In this document: piece by piece, positions 35,898 to 44,495 of the stretch
Position numbering within the stretch: position 1 is the first letter of the stretch
Layout of the letters: the number at the start of each line of letters is the position of its first letter
Source: Peptococcaceae bacterium UBA5752
GTDB lineage: Bacteria > Bacillota > Dehalobacteriia > UBA4068
Assembly (NCBI GenBank): GCA_002419055.1
Contig: DIFI01000017.1
Location: 1 to 64,000, forward strand
DNA: 64,000 bases
Direction: 5' to 3'
Position numbers and translations under genes: made by a program
The notes under the pieces: model-generated
Databases searched by the model: none
Told to the model about the DNA's origin: nothing
What the model saw: the letters and a program-made list of their open reading frames with translations, nothing else

Positions 35898-35927
35898 ATC
35901 ATTTCACCTCTTATTCGGTTGTGCCGG

Positions 35928-36704
35928 TCAGACTATCATATTTAGTCCGTTTATAATGCTATTGAACATATTGTTTGTCAGATAATCAAAGTAATCAAAA
36001 AATCCCGGTAAGACAATTACTATCATCACTAATCCAAATAGAAGCTTTAACTGCAATCCTACCACAAACACATTTATCTGAGGCACTGTCCGCATTAAAA
36101 TACCCAGCCCCAATTCCGTGATGATCTCAAGCGCTACCACCGGCAAAGCCATCTTCAATGCCAAAGCAAGTATGTTACCAAAGAACAATACCACATATTG
36201 TCCGCAGTCAGCATTCAGCTGCAGCGTACCTAACGGTATAATATCAAGCGATGAAGATATGATCCTAATCAATGTCAAATGCCCGTTAGTGACAAAAAAT
36301 ATTACCGTATAAAAAAGGTTAAGCATACTGCCGGTAAGGGGCATAGAAGAAGTTTTGCTGCCGGGGTCATATACCTGTGCCATACCTACGCCCAGCTGCA
36401 GATCTATAAATTCTCCAGACAGCTGCAGTACGGATAGAAACATCTGCATTATAAACCCTACAAAAAAGCCGATAAACAACTCCTTGATACTAACTAAGAG
36501 AAATGTCAGCATATTATCTATATTTAGAGCCGCCGTATCGGGAATCATCCCCATTAAAATGACCGTGATAAAAAAGGCCAATCCCATTTTGATGATAACA
36601 GGAATATTCTTGCGTCCAAATAAAGGATTAAATATAAACATCCCCATCATCCGGACAAACAACAGCAAGAAAGCAATATAATTAGAAAACAATATATCCC
36701 ACAT
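35928..36704 (-). CDS. fliR: Flagellar export gate protein FliR
   Basis: About 258 residues with six membrane segments, RMMGMFIFNPLFGRKNIP near the N terminus and the family's GEFIDLQLGVGMA stretch. Part of the FliP-FliQ-FliR gate complex. AGGTG lies four bases before the ATG; 16 bases downstream of fliQ. Confidence 0.94.
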   Translation of the reverse strand: MWDILFSNYIAFLLLFVRMMGMFIFNPLFGRKNIPVIIKMGLAFFITVILMGMIPDTAALNIDNMLTFLLVSIKELFIGFFVGFIMQMFLSVLQLSGEFIDLQLGVGMAQVYDPGSKTSSMPLTGSMLNLFYTVIFFVTNGHLTLIRIISSSLDIIPLGTLQLNADCGQYVVLFFGNILALALKMALPVVALEIITELGLGILMRTVPQINVFVVGLQLKLLFGLVMIVIVLPGFFDYFDYLTNNMFNSIINGLNMIV

Positions 36705-36720
36705 CAAACACCTATTCCTA

Positions 36721-36987
36721 TTAAAACATCGATTCTATCATAACAAATAAGTTCTGTGTAAAATTCACCATAATGGTAATAATCCATGAGCCTAAAACCA
36801 GCATTACCACTGCGGTTCCAATTATTTTGGGAACGAATACCAAGTTCTGATCATGGAGCTGAGTTGCTGCCTGTACGACAGAAATCACCAAACCAATCAT
36901 TAGACTGATCACTAAAAACGGCGCCGATATCATCAAGCCTGTCATGACCGCTTCTCTGGCAATTACCAGCAAATCTCCTTGTGCCAT
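36721..36987 (-). CDS. fliQ: Flagellar export gate protein FliQ
   Basis: 88 residues with two membrane helices and the family pattern LMISAPFLVISLMIGLVISV and QAATQLHDQNLVFVPK. Small subunit of the FliPQR gate. AAAGGGA upstream of ATG. Confidence 0.95.
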   Translation of the reverse strand: MAQGDLLVIAREAVMTGLMISAPFLVISLMIGLVISVVQAATQLHDQNLVFVPKIIGTAVVMLVLGSWIITIMVNFTQNLFVMIESMF

Positions 36988-37008
36988 CGTCGTTCCCTTT
37001 CCGGATTT

Positions 37009-37773
37009 TTAATGAAAACTAAGTATCAAAGTTTTGACTATCAATCCCCAACCATCCACTAACACAAATAATATCAGCTTGAACGGCAGGGATATCATCA
37101 CCGGCGGCAGCATCACCATGCCCATCGACATCAGAACACTGGCAACAACCATATCGATGATCAAAAAGGGCAAAAATATCAAAAAACCGATGGTAAAAGC
37201 TCTCTTGAGCTCGCTTGTAATAAAAGCTGCAACCACTACATTGGTTTTGATATCATCAACATTTTTGGCTTTTATTTCATCCGGAGACAGGCTTATAAAC
37301 ATGTTCAGATCTTCTTCATCGACCTGTTTGAGCATGAATTCGCGCAAAGGTACTTCTGCTTTATCAATTGCCTCTGTCTGGGTGATTTCACCTTTGGTAT
37401 ATGGTGTATACGCCTGAGTATTGATCTGATTGATAATCGGCGACATGATAAAGAAGGTCAAAAATAGCGCCAACCCTATTAAAACTTGATTGGGAGGAGT
37501 TTGTTGCAGCCCAAGCGCACTGCGAACAAAAGACAAGACGATGATGATCCTGGTAAAAGAGGTCATCATAATCATAATGGATGGCAGTAGAGATAATATG
37601 GTAATAAGAAATATTATCTCCAGGCTACTGGAGGCACCGTCCGCACTCTCGCCCCCGATATCAACAGATATAGAGGGGAGTACGCTATCAGTGGAAGCTG
37701 CAGATGTAACAGGTGCGAATAATAAAACGAGCGCTATTATCAGTATTAATAGTATTATAATTCTTTTCATCAT
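37009..37773 (-). CDS. fliP: Flagellar export gate protein FliP
   Basis: 254 residues with a cleavable signal peptide (about 1-26, VTSAAS) and four further membrane helices. Family blocks LSLLPSIMIMMTSFTRI, RSALGLQQTPPNQVLIGLAL and MGMVMLPPVMISLPFKLILF are present. The start overlaps the fliO 3' end. Confidence 0.95.
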   Translation of the reverse strand: MMKRIIILLILIIALVLLFAPVTSAASTDSVLPSISVDIGGESADGASSSLEIIFLITILSLLPSIMIMMTSFTRIIIVLSFVRSALGLQQTPPNQVLIGLALFLTFFIMSPIINQINTQAYTPYTKGEITQTEAIDKAEVPLREFMLKQVDEEDLNMFISLSPDEIKAKNVDDIKTNVVVAAFITSELKRAFTIGFLIFLPFLIIDMVVASVLMSMGMVMLPPVMISLPFKLILFVLVDGWGLIVKTLILSFH

Positions 37774-38234
37774 TCGTCCCTATCCGATTTTCTGCCGTTT
37801 TTCCCAACCGGGAGATGATGAAGCATATTTTTAAAACTCTTATCTAAAAGAGAGGAAGAATCCGATTTATTTAATTCGGTATCAGCCGAAGAACGAAAGA
37901 GCATTTTCTTAAAGTTATCCGTCAAAATAGAACAAAAGTCCGTGTTGCCTGCTTGGGAAATAGCGGGGAATTCATCTTCGTTAAACTCGGATACAATATT
38001 AATACCGTTACCGCTAACCCCTAAGAGATATATTTTGGCCTTAATATTGATTAAAACCAAAGATTTGTCCTGACCTAGTGCTACCCGTTCTATTACTTTC
38101 AGGTATCTGCCCGAGGTCAGTTTGGTATATTTTACCGAGATAAACCTTGTTCCAATATAAGCTAGAATAATCACAAATACGATGATGATAAAGGGAACAA
38201 AAAAGGAAGTAAATTCATTGTGCAAATAAGCCAC
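37770..38234 (-). CDS. fliO: Flagellar biosynthesis protein FliO (FliZ-type)
   Basis: 154 residues: one N-terminal membrane helix (FVPFIIIVFVIILAYIGTRF) and a cytoplasmic FliO domain (RYLKVIERVALGQDKSLVLI, KIYLLGVSGNGI). It helps assemble FliP. Placement between fliY and fliP supports the call, since the family is poorly conserved. Confidence 0.88.
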   Translation of the reverse strand: MAYLHNEFTSFFVPFIIIVFVIILAYIGTRFISVKYTKLTSGRYLKVIERVALGQDKSLVLINIKAKIYLLGVSGNGINIVSEFNEDEFPAISQAGNTDFCSILTDNFKKMLFRSSADTELNKSDSSSLLDKSFKNMLHHLPVGKNGRKSDRDE

Positions 38235-38251
38235 TCTCCATCTCTTACTAT

Positions 38252-39358
38252 TTATTTACAAATATTGGCCTTAGAGAGTATTTCAACGATCCTGACGCCA
38301 AAATTATCATCAATGATAACAATATCACCTTTAGCTAACAGTTGACCGTTGACTATCACGTCGACCGGATCGCCGGCTTGACGGTCAAGCTCCATAATGG
38401 ATCCTTGGCGGATATCCAAAATATTTTTAACAGACATTTTTGTTCTGCCTATCTCGACAGATACTTCTAACGGCACGCCCAAAATAAGATTGAAATTATC
38501 ATTTGCTTCTTCATCATCTTCATCCTCTTTGACCTCATCATCAAAGCTTTGGAAAATTACGGGCTTGACGCTGACTGGGGCCGCAACAGCCTTGGCAGAG
38601 GGGCGCGGCTCTTGCTTCTTCTCTTCTTTTTTGGCTATTTTCTCATCTGGGACAGTTGCTTTTTTAACAGGTTTTTTATCCGCAACCGAATCTTCTTTGA
38701 TGGCCGGCGCAGAATCTCCAATATCGTTAAAACTAAGGGTACTTTTTACCAGTTCTTTAGTAAAATCGATGGGCATAATTGTCATAAATTCACTGTTAAG
38801 TAAATCCTCTACCTCAAGTGTAAACTTGACGCAGACAATATTGGGCTGATCTGAAGAACCATTCAACTCCTCTATCTTTTCGGTTATATCAAACTGCGTA
38901 GGAGTAGAGATATTTATGCTCTTTCCCAAAAATCCGGATAGAGCCGTACAGGATGCGCCCATCATTTGGTTCATGATCTCACTCATGGCGCTGATGTGAA
39001 TCTCGCTCAATTCATCCCCATCATCCATGTCCGCCAACAAGAGATTAACAATAGTCTTGATGTCTTTGCGCTTCATAACCATCAGATTGTTGCCACTTAA
39101 ACCATCGACATATTGTATCTCTATTCCCAAAGCCGGCTCCAGATTGCTTAATTGTAATTGGCCGGCAGATACAACCGAAACGGTGGGAGTAGTAATTCTA
39201 ACCTGTCTCCCCAAAAGTGTTGATACAGATGTCGCCGCCGACCCCATGCTGATATTCAATATCTCGCCGATGGTATCAATCTCCATGCTGTTTAAGCTCA
39301 AAGTTGCCGTCAGCCCGTCCAATTCTTGTTTGGACTGTGTAATCATTTCTTTTCCCAT
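38252..39358 (-). CDS. fliY: Flagellar switch protein and CheY-P phosphatase FliY
   Basis: 368 residues. The N-terminal CheC-like domain carries two phosphatase motifs (EILN in IDTIGEILNISMG and EIMN in SAMSEIMNQMMG). A Lys/Glu/Pro/Ala-rich linker (about 225-275) leads to a C-terminal FliN (SpoA) domain (LEVSVEIGRTKMSVKNIL, GDIVIIDDNFGVRI). It replaces FliN in the Bacillota C-ring and removes phosphate from CheY. No separate fliN gene is present. Confidence 0.95.
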   Translation of the reverse strand: MGKEMITQSKQELDGLTATLSLNSMEIDTIGEILNISMGSAATSVSTLLGRQVRITTPTVSVVSAGQLQLSNLEPALGIEIQYVDGLSGNNLMVMKRKDIKTIVNLLLADMDDGDELSEIHISAMSEIMNQMMGASCTALSGFLGKSINISTPTQFDITEKIEELNGSSDQPNIVCVKFTLEVEDLLNSEFMTIMPIDFTKELVKSTLSFNDIGDSAPAIKEDSVADKKPVKKATVPDEKIAKKEEKKQEPRPSAKAVAAPVSVKPVIFQSFDDEVKEDEDDEEANDNFNLILGVPLEVSVEIGRTKMSVKNILDIRQGSIMELDRQAGDPVDVIVNGQLLAKGDIVIIDDNFGVRIVEILSKANICK

Positions 39359-39370
39359 ACTTTAATGCTC

Positions 39371-40372
39371 CTATTTATGGATTACTTTATTTACCTTCAC
39401 TACCTTTTTCTTTTTCCTGACGCCTGGAGTTCCGTAAAACCATGCAACATTACTATTAATATTGATCTTTATATCGCTTGTAACGTCATTATCTAATTTT
39501 ATGACATCTCCAACCTGCAGATTGATTATCTCCTGCAGCGTTAGAACTGTTTCTCCTAAAACCGCGCTTACTTCAAGCGGAGATTGCTTAACGTTATGAA
39601 CCAATGATTCCTTGACGATATCTTCCTGTGCGCTGTCCTGTACTCTTTTAGAAGCATAGCGGTTTTGGCTAATCTTATTGATTAAAGGATCAATATTCAT
39701 ACAGGGGATGCAAAAGTTGATAGTGCCTTTGATATTACCAATGTTGACTTCCATGATGACTATCAATACAATCTCATCCATAGCTATGGCTTGTATCAAT
39801 CGGGCATTCGTCTCGATACTTTTTAACGAAGCCTCTGCTTTTGCAAGCCCTGACCAGGCATCCTTTGTGTAAACGGCAATCTGATTCATTATCCTTTGCA
39901 TCAGCGATATCTCGATTTCACTGAATTCTCTATCCGGAATAATGCTGCTTTCTCTTGCCCCACCACCCAACAGCCTTTCGATCAGGTTATATGTTATAGA
40001 ATTGGAGATATCAACAAGTATTGCGCCCTCAATCGTACTTAGATCGATAACACCGATCAAGACTGTATCCGGCAGGGCATTATTGTATTCATAATAATGC
40101 TGCTCTTCAATAGAGATGATATTGATCTGGCTGTATGTGCGCAGGATACCGGAAAAATAAGAGGAAAGCTGTCTAGAAAAGTTCTCATAAATGCCGGAAA
40201 CGATCTTGATTTGTTCCTTGCTAAGCTTTTTGGGCGTCTTAAAATCATATTCTCTGACTTTTTTAGTGCTTACCAGAACAGGTTTTTGCTCTAAGCTCGC
40301 CACCGGATTGGTGAGGCTATTCAGCAATTCATTGATCTCACTCTGTGATAATATATCAGATATTTTGGACAC
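39371..40372 (-). CDS. fliM: Flagellar motor switch protein FliM
   Basis: 333 residues with the CheY-binding N-terminal peptide (SDILSQSEINELL), the CheC-like middle domain and a C-terminal SpoA domain (LEVSAVLGETVLTLQEIINL, GDVIKLD). A GTG at 40372 is the first usable start, but it lies within the ribosome site AGGGGGTG. Six bases later is an in-frame ATA (40361-40363), which would give the typical FliM opening (M)SDILSQSEI. Either is possible. Confidence 0.94.
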   Translation of the reverse strand: MSKISDILSQSEINELLNSLTNPVASLEQKPVLVSTKKVREYDFKTPKKLSKEQIKIVSGIYENFSRQLSSYFSGILRTYSQINIISIEEQHYYEYNNALPDTVLIGVIDLSTIEGAILVDISNSITYNLIERLLGGGARESSIIPDREFSEIEISLMQRIMNQIAVYTKDAWSGLAKAEASLKSIETNARLIQAIAMDEIVLIVIMEVNIGNIKGTINFCIPCMNIDPLINKISQNRYASKRVQDSAQEDIVKESLVHNVKQSPLEVSAVLGETVLTLQEIINLQVGDVIKLDNDVTSDIKININSNVAWFYGTPGVRKKKKVVKVNKVIHK

Positions 40373-40410
40373 CCCCTCTCATTTTTTCTGATGCTCATTT
40401 CGCTTATAAT

Positions 40411-40641
40411 CTACTCAGTTTTTGGCGTTAGTGTCATGCAACGCGGGGTTATTCTAGTACGATTATTGATATTGCAGTAATAGACCATGATCATTTGGCT
40501 TACATCCTTCGCCGCTTCAAGAACATAGTACTTTCTGCCGCTGATAGTTGTAATCAGTGTATCGGGCGTGTTTTCAATGATCTCAACCTGATTTGGGTTC
40601 ATATAAAACTTTTCATTATTCATTTTTGTCAGTTCGATCAT
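40411..40641 (-). CDS. flbD: Flagellar protein FlbD (SwrD)
   Basis: 76 residues beginning MIELTKMNNEKFYMNPNQVE with the family's IENTPDTLITTISGRKYYV. SwrD raises stator torque in Bacillus. The ATG at 40641 has AAGGAG six bases upstream; a GC-rich hairpin precedes it. motA and motB, which often follow flbD, are instead in the fliD operon. Confidence 0.92.
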   Translation of the reverse strand: MIELTKMNNEKFYMNPNQVEIIENTPDTLITTISGRKYYVLEAAKDVSQMIMVYYCNINNRTRITPRCMTLTPKTE

Positions 40642-40658
40642 CTTTTTCTCCTTTTTCT

Positions 40659-40679
40659 GGCTGGGGCCAAGCCCCAGCC
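40659..40679 (-). promoter_or_regulatory. GC-rich hairpin just upstream of the flbD ribosome site
   Basis: ggctggggc and gccccagcc form a perfect 9-bp stem with a three-base loop, within the short flgE-flbD spacer. No U run follows, so mRNA processing or protection of an end is more likely than termination. Confidence 0.5.
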
Positions 40680-40708
40680 CCGCCACACAATTGCTTATTT
40701 ATCAGTAA

Positions 40709-41557
40709 TTATCTTTTCAGATTGACAAGTTCCTGGAGTATTTCATCAGATGTGGTTATCACTCGGGAATTGGCCTGAAAACCTCTCTCGGCAATTATCA
40801 TGTCCGTAAGTTGCTTGGAAAGGTCAACATTTGACATCTCCAACCCACCGGTAACCAAAGTTCCACAAATTGCACTGCCTGGTGCAGCATAAACGGCAAC
40901 GCCGGAATTGCCGGTTTCCGACATATACATTGAGCCATCCTGTGAAAGGCCGGATGGATTAGCAAAAGAAGCTAGGGCTATCTGCGCTATTACCTGCGTA
41001 GCGCCGGTTGTATTAATGCCGGTAATATTACCGTCGCTACCGATTGTAATATCAGTATATGTTGATAAATCAACTTTAATAGGGCCCAAATCGGTAACGG
41101 CTATCGGTGAAGTGGGGTTGTACGTAGCAAGCGTGCCGTCAACATCTCCCATCACAAAGTTGCCGTTAGAATCGACAAGATTTCCGCTAGCATCAAAAGA
41201 TAAGCTGCCAACCCTAGTGTAGTTTACATTTCCTCCCGCATCCTTTATAACCAGATACCCCTCGCCGGAAATATAGAGGTCCATCGCTTTTTCTGTCTGG
41301 CTGTAACCGCCACGGATATTGCTCAAAGATATAGTGGCAACAGTAGTACCGCAGCCTATCTGCTTGGCATTGACGCCGCCGGTAGTCGTGGAAGGAGCCG
41401 TCGCCGCCGAAAGTGTCTGATAATAAACGTCAGTAAAAAGCACGCTGCTTGATTTAAAACCCGCCGTATTAACATTGGCGACATTATTAGCTATAACATC
41501 CAACATGGTTTGATGGCTACGTAGTCCTGTTACCCCGGAAAACATTGATTTTAACAT
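40709..41557 (-). CDS. flgE: Flagellar hook protein FlgE
   Basis: 282 residues, a short hook protein. N-terminal IANNVANVNTAGFKSSSVLF, middle MDLYISGEGYLVIKD, and C-terminal LEMSNVDLSKQLTDMIIAERG with GFQANSRVITTSDEILQELV. The variable hook domain is reduced compared with the 400-residue enteric form. AAAGGAGG precedes the ATG. Confidence 0.92.
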   Translation of the reverse strand: MLKSMFSGVTGLRSHQTMLDVIANNVANVNTAGFKSSSVLFTDVYYQTLSAATAPSTTTGGVNAKQIGCGTTVATISLSNIRGGYSQTEKAMDLYISGEGYLVIKDAGGNVNYTRVGSLSFDASGNLVDSNGNFVMGDVDGTLATYNPTSPIAVTDLGPIKVDLSTYTDITIGSDGNITGINTTGATQVIAQIALASFANPSGLSQDGSMYMSETGNSGVAVYAAPGSAICGTLVTGGLEMSNVDLSKQLTDMIIAERGFQANSRVITTSDEILQELVNLKR

Positions 41558-41642
41558 AATTTTTTGCCTCCTTTTTTTATTGCGCTGCTGTTTGTACTTT
41601 TCTAGTCGTTAAAAAGCACTAAGCTTCCTTAAGAAGGTCCAG

Positions 41643-42044
41643 CTATATAATCACAGCGCCGTCGATCTGGGTAAAAATATTCTCTTTCATATCATCACTG
41701 TTCATGGCAGTAATTACGGTATTGTTGCTAATATTGACTATAAACGCACCTTTGCCGGTCAGAATCAGTGTATTATCAACGCCCTTTTGCTCTGCTTTTT
41801 TTATGGCGTCGCTCAGTTTTTCCAAATCATCCGTAGATAGCTCTATATCCCTTTGTTCCAATCTCTGCACGGCATGTTTGGAAAAGTTAAGCTCACTTGT
41901 CTGTAACTTTTGCTGAAATATTTCGGCAAAGGACTGCTGCGGCTGCCTGATGCTCTCATTTACCGTTTCTTTTTGTTGCTGTTCCCCAACGGTTTTAGAG
42001 CTCAGTATAGATCCGTATTTCATTAAGGAATCTTCAATACGCAT
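41643..42044 (-). CDS. Flagellar operon protein, TIGR02530 family
   Basis: 133 residues. The conserved C-terminal half, SKHAVQRLEQRDIELSTDDL through GAFIVNISNNTVITAMN, defines this family, always encoded between flgD and flgE in Bacillota. Function unknown. AAGGAG upstream of ATG; the N terminus is Gln-rich. Confidence 0.9.
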   Translation of the reverse strand: MRIEDSLMKYGSILSSKTVGEQQQKETVNESIRQPQQSFAEIFQQKLQTSELNFSKHAVQRLEQRDIELSTDDLEKLSDAIKKAEQKGVDNTLILTGKGAFIVNISNNTVITAMNSDDMKENIFTQIDGAVII

Positions 42045-42054
42045 GTCTTTCTCC

Positions 42055-42468
42055 TTAAACCTCCGGGTTTGTTACCAGCACAATATCACTGGCCGCATAC
42101 ATTGACCCGTCTATCTCTACATATGGAATATTGTCCTGCAGCCAAACATTGGCTACTGTACCGGACGCGGTAGAAGTTATTCCGCTATCACTGATACTGT
42201 AAACCGTAACATTTTTTCCGAGCAGCGAGACTGCATAAGACAGCTGGCTGGTGCTGGCCATCTCCTGCATCTGCGATAACGTACTGAACTGCGCCATCTG
42301 ACTAATAAACTCGGTGTTATCTATAGGATCAAGCATATTTTGGTTTTGCAGCTGAGCTACTAAAAGCTCAAAAAAGTCTGTCATGGACAAAGTGGAATTA
42401 TCGCTTGATGTCGTTACGGTGCTTGATGATGAAGTTGTACTGTAAACGCTGTTTGTATCAATACTCAT
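42055..42468 (-). CDS. flgD: Hook-capping scaffold FlgD (short form)
   Basis: 137 residues. The N-terminal capping core (SMTDFFELLVAQLQNQNMLD, NTEFISQMAQFSTLSQMQEM) is followed by a reduced beta domain. The longer C-terminal Fn3/tudor domains of enteric FlgD are absent, as is common in Clostridia. Confidence 0.93.
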   Translation of the reverse strand: MSIDTNSVYSTTSSSSTVTTSSDNSTLSMTDFFELLVAQLQNQNMLDPIDNTEFISQMAQFSTLSQMQEMASTSQLSYAVSLLGKNVTVYSISDSGITSTASGTVANVWLQDNIPYVEIDGSMYAASDIVLVTNPEV

Positions 42469-42489
42469 ATAAACAACCCCTTAAAGTTT

Positions 42490-43998
42490 TTATGCCCAAA
42501 TACTCAGTTGCCCGTTATAAATATACGCTACTTGGGTAGTATCTTGATCGTTAACGATGTCTTCATCGTAATAGCGGTAAGCCGCACGATCTTGACTTTG
42601 CCGGCTTTGCCCGTCATTTGCGTTCCTTTCGAAGAAGGCATAAGTATCGTTGGCATTTGCGCTGGTTTCTTCTTTGACGCTGATATTCAGTACCCGTACT
42701 TCGTAATTCTTTGTAACAAGGGCTGCTTTCAATTGCTCCGATTGGCTTTCCAGAAGCTTTTGAGTGAGCGGATTATCCGTTGTAATCACCAGTTTTATTT
42801 GAGAATCATGGCATTCCAGCGTAACTTGTACCTCGCCCAAGCCTTCCGGATAAAGACTGAGCTTAAAAGTTCCGGTACCGTCCTCTTTTAAATTCTCCGC
42901 TATTTTGTCCGTTATCTGCGCAAAAGCCGGAGCTGCATCGGTAACCGGCACAGAGGTATCGGATACCTGTTCAACAGATGCATCTACTTTCATTAAATTA
43001 AAATCTGTTACTAGCTTTGTAAAGTCGACCTGTTTTTCGCCTGCATCGGTAGCCGTATCCTCATCGGCTGAATTTGTTGCTGTTACAGTAGCTTCTGGCT
43101 GCGAATCACCGCCTAATAAGCTGCTATTTGTATCAGTTTGGGCCCCTGTATGTTTTGTTACTTCTGGTTGCTGTACCGATAGCATGGCTGCGGCGTCTGA
43201 TAACGTATTAACGGTATTTTCCGAGGCAGCTGCCGTTTTTTGCTCTGCTCCAACGCTTAGATCGGATATAGCCGCTGATACTTCATAACCGGAATTAAGC
43301 TGTTTCAACTGGCAATAAACGATGTTTGCGTCAAAATCACTCGCCACTACCTTGACGCTTTCCCGCGACACATTCGATATTTCGGTCAAAAATTGATTGT
43401 TACTGGTTTTGGTTTTTTCTCCGGCATCTGCTAGCTGTATTTCTTGATTAGATACTTCCGCATCCAAAACCGTATATACTGACAGATCGGCAGCAGAAGA
43501 TGACGGCAGTTGGTAAGTTAAATCAGTTTCGCTTACAGTATCCGAAACAGCTTGTCCCAGAACAACCGGCGTATGGGTTTCAACAATAGAAATTGTACCC
43601 TGGTCTAATGCTTCAATACAATCCGTACTGTTGCTAGCCCCTGTTGTGTCAGACATAATTGCAGCCGCCGCTACAGTATTTAAAGACGCCGCCAATGCTT
43701 GGATGTTGGCATTGTTATACTGCGGCTGGGGATTTGCAGTCATTAGCGGTGATTGCACTATATCGCTAATGGCGTTTTTCTTTTCTTCTTCCGTCTGCGC
43801 TCCCAACTCGGATTCAGTGGTATTAAGAAGCTCCGCTTGCGCTACCGTAAACTCAGCTGTACTCCCCGACTCATTTTGCTGTTCAGGACTAATTATGCTT
43901 TGCATCAAAGGCCAAAAACCATCACTATCTAATGCCGCAGCCGCCTGCATACCATCTGTTAGCGGTAAAAAATTGTTATTATTAATAGCCGTTATCAT
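42490..43998 (-). CDS. fliK: Hook-length control protein FliK
   Basis: 502 residues. A long, low-complexity Ala/Thr/Ser/Asp-rich N-terminal ruler region (to about 360) and a conserved C-terminal Flg_hook domain (LSLYPEGLGEVQVTLECHDS, LTQKLLESQSEQLKAALVT). It sets hook length and triggers FlhB switching. The ATG at 43998 follows AAAGGAGGTG by five bases; the longer reading translates the ribosome site. Confidence 0.93.
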   Translation of the reverse strand: MITAINNNNFLPLTDGMQAAAALDSDGFWPLMQSIISPEQQNESGSTAEFTVAQAELLNTTESELGAQTEEEKKNAISDIVQSPLMTANPQPQYNNANIQALAASLNTVAAAAIMSDTTGASNSTDCIEALDQGTISIVETHTPVVLGQAVSDTVSETDLTYQLPSSSAADLSVYTVLDAEVSNQEIQLADAGEKTKTSNNQFLTEISNVSRESVKVVASDFDANIVYCQLKQLNSGYEVSAAISDLSVGAEQKTAAASENTVNTLSDAAAMLSVQQPEVTKHTGAQTDTNSSLLGGDSQPEATVTATNSADEDTATDAGEKQVDFTKLVTDFNLMKVDASVEQVSDTSVPVTDAAPAFAQITDKIAENLKEDGTGTFKLSLYPEGLGEVQVTLECHDSQIKLVITTDNPLTQKLLESQSEQLKAALVTKNYEVRVLNISVKEETSANANDTYAFFERNANDGQSRQSQDRAAYRYYDEDIVNDQDTTQVAYIYNGQLSIWA

Positions 43999-44034
43999 TT
44001 TTTCACCTCCTTTCAATATGCTATTTGATGATAA

Positions 44035-44484
44035 TTAACTGCTAAATTTTAAATGATTGGTGTTAGCAACAAAATCGTCAATAAACAGCTCTGTTTCTTT
44101 TCTTTGCTGTTCGCGGTAAGTAACTTGATATTTCTGCTTTAGCTTTTCCATGACGGTTTTGTCTTGGGAAATCTTGATTATCTTTATGATCTGATTATCG
44201 ATCTGAAGTTCTGCTTTTTTAATTTTTTCTTGCTGCAGCTCCATACGGCCAATCAGGTCCGACAGATAGGATTTAAAGACCATCACTTCACAGACCGCGA
44301 CCCCAATCTTAAACATTTGCTCGTTTTTTAACTGCAGTCTTTTATATTCGTTTTTCATATCGATCATTTCCGAACAGAACCTATTGTAAAGGGAATGCAT
44401 CTGCTCTAAAATGGCTTTTTCGTTTTCTTCCATATGCGATTTGTATTCAAGTATCTTCTGCATGGAAAATTTAAATTGTTTCAT
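44035..44484 (-). CDS. fliJ: Flagellar export chaperone FliJ
   Basis: 149 residues forming one long coiled coil, starting KQFKFSMQKILEYKSHMEEN as in other FliJ. Stalk-like partner of the FliI ATPase. GGAGGAA before the ATG; 11 bases after fliI. Confidence 0.92.
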   Translation of the reverse strand: MKQFKFSMQKILEYKSHMEENEKAILEQMHSLYNRFCSEMIDMKNEYKRLQLKNEQMFKIGVAVCEVMVFKSYLSDLIGRMELQQEKIKKAELQIDNQIIKIIKISQDKTVMEKLKQKYQVTYREQQRKETELFIDDFVANTNHLKFSS

Positions 44485-44495
44485 ATTTCCTCCGA

